Part shown: in pieces, positions 6,741 to 7,056 of the stretch
Position numbering within the stretch: the first letter of the stretch is position 1
Layout: each line of letters starts with the position of its first letter
Assembly (NCBI GenBank): GCA_028706585.1
Contig: JAQTVX010000113.1
Span: forward strand, 1 to 7,056
Reading direction: 5' to 3'
DNA: 7,056 nt
From: Candidatus Krumholzibacteriia bacterium
GTDB lineage: Bacteria > Krumholzibacteriota > Krumholzibacteriia > Krumholzibacteriales > Krumholzibacteriaceae
The notes under the pieces: generated by a model
The model's database searches: none
What the model saw: only the letters and a program-made list of their open reading frames with translations
Told to the model about the DNA's origin: nothing
Program-made: the position numbers and the translations under genes

Positions 6741-6769
6741 AAAAGGATCCCGCCTAGGGGTATGCCCTT
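6741..6769 (-). promoter_or_regulatory. Terminator-like bulged hairpin in the rho leader (attenuator candidate)
   Basis: In the rho leader AAGG pairs with CCTT, AT with AT and CCC with GGG around the loop CTAGGC, with two small bulges on the 5' side. The 3' arm runs into TTTT. A competing short hairpin (AGGG, CATAC, CCCT) uses the same 5' arm. The stem is weak and interrupted, so attenuation of rho transcription is possible but unproven. Confidence 0.25.
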
Positions 6770-6782
6770 CCTCAAACGCACC

Positions 6783-6850
6783 GGAGAAGAATGAATAGTA
6801 TCGGATGATTAATGTCTTCAGGCTGTTCCAATATAGCTGAATTCTTCTCC
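6783..6850. repeat. 10-nt inverted repeat spanning the rho promoter
   Basis: GGAGAAGAAT at 6783-6792 and its exact reverse complement ATTCTTCTCC at 6841-6850 flank the -10 element. The right arm lies in the spacer between -35 and -10; the left arm lies about 30-40 nt into the predicted transcript. The arms are 58 bp apart centre to centre. This layout would suit a DNA-binding repressor acting at two sites, but chance cannot be excluded. Confidence 0.4.
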
Positions 6851-6859
6851 ATCTGTCAA
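6830..6859 (-). promoter_or_regulatory. Sigma70-type promoter for rho
   Basis: The minus strand has a perfect -35 TTGACA (6854-6859), an 18-bp spacer and a -10 TATATT (6830-6835, five of six consensus bases). Transcription should begin near 6823, leaving a leader of about 175 nt before rho. A weaker second promoter, TTGGAA at 6905-6910 and GATAAT at 6882-6887 with a 17-bp spacer, lies upstream. The rest of 6650-6975 has no gene that I can support. Confidence 0.65.
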
Positions 6860-6938
6860 GGATTATGGGATCTGCGTACCGATTATCATCTATCGCAAAA
6901 ACCGTTCCAAAGCCATATCGAGCGAGCTGCGAGGGAGG

Positions 6939-6960
6939 GGCCGGGCCGAGGGGCCCGGCC
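6939..6960 (-). terminator. Strong GC hairpin after the upstream gene
   Basis: A perfect 9-bp stem with a 4-nt loop (GGCCGGGCC, CCTC, GGCCCGGCC) lies 15 nt after the stop codon of the gene at the right edge. In the minus-strand transcript it is followed by CCTCCCTC rather than a U run, so it is not a classic intrinsic terminator. On the plus strand it is followed by TTCTCT. Its position still suggests a 3'-end or transcription boundary element separating that gene from rho. Confidence 0.5.
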
Positions 6961-6975
6961 TTCTCTGGCCAAACG

Positions 6976-7056
6976 CTACTGCAGTTCCTGGAACTTCTGG
7001 GCTGCCTCTTCGGCTTTGAGCTTCATGCCTTTCTTGCTGTATGAGAGGCTCAGAAT
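6976..7056 (-). CDS. C-terminal end of an unidentified protein (cut by window edge)
   Basis: The last 26 codons of a minus-strand reading frame enter at the right edge and end in TAG. The tail contains YSKKGMKLKAEEAAQKFQEL, a charged, Ala- and Lys-rich amphipathic helix. It resembles the last helix of a TPR-type or coiled-coil protein, but this is too short for a family call. Support for a real gene comes from the open frame to the edge, the same strand as its neighbours, and the strong hairpin placed just after its stop. It does not look like dephospho-CoA kinase, which precedes rho in some bacteria. Confidence 0.45.
   Translation of the reverse strand: MLSLSYSKKGMKLKAEEAAQKFQELQ

Overview
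The window is a GC-rich stretch of bacterial chromosome. All recognisable genes lie on the minus strand, so transcription runs from right to left. In that order it holds: the last 26 codons of an unidentified gene (right edge), rho, rpmE, a DUF1385/YqhQ-type membrane protein gene, prfA, prmC (hemK), murA, and the first third of selB (cut by the left edge). Apart from the cut ends, every gene looks intact, with near-family length and key residues in place. I found no tRNA, rRNA, CRISPR array, transposon or phage gene.

Organism: the order rho-rpmE-DUF1385-prfA-prmC-murA is, from general knowledge, a housekeeping cluster seen in deltaproteobacteria-like and some other deep-branching lineages, with related versions in clostridia. 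High GC, a zinc-finger (C+) L31, a MurA loop of the GGCAWGPRPVDLH type and a selenocysteine elongation factor all fit an uncultured or poorly sampled Gram-negative bacterium, perhaps deltaproteobacterial or from a neighbouring candidate phylum. I cannot name it more closely.

Layout: the right end (6650-6975) is the main non-coding region. It contains a GC-rich hairpin behind the upstream gene, a good sigma70-type promoter (TTGACA, 18 bp, TATATT) and a leader of about 175 nt before rho. That leader carries a G-poor, C/U-rich tract, a bulged hairpin followed by U residues, and a possible short leader ORF. A second promoter with a perfect extended -10 (TGATATAAT) lies in the gap between rho and rpmE. 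From rpmE to selB the genes are tightly packed: 42 nt or less before DUF1385, 91 nt before prfA, 1 nt between prfA and prmC, a 4-nt ATGA overlap between prmC and murA, and 37 nt between murA and selB. They probably form one operon.

Functionally, the genes cover transcription termination (Rho), the ribosome (L31), translation termination (RF1 and PrmC, which methylates the GGQ glutamine of RF1), the first committed step of peptidoglycan synthesis (MurA) and UGA recoding as selenocysteine (SelB). The one product of unknown role is the DUF1385 membrane protein. The window is mostly ordinary core genome. The points most worth a second look are the control region of rho, the unexplained DUF1385 gene between translation genes, and the murA-selB junction with its hairpin and non-ATG start.
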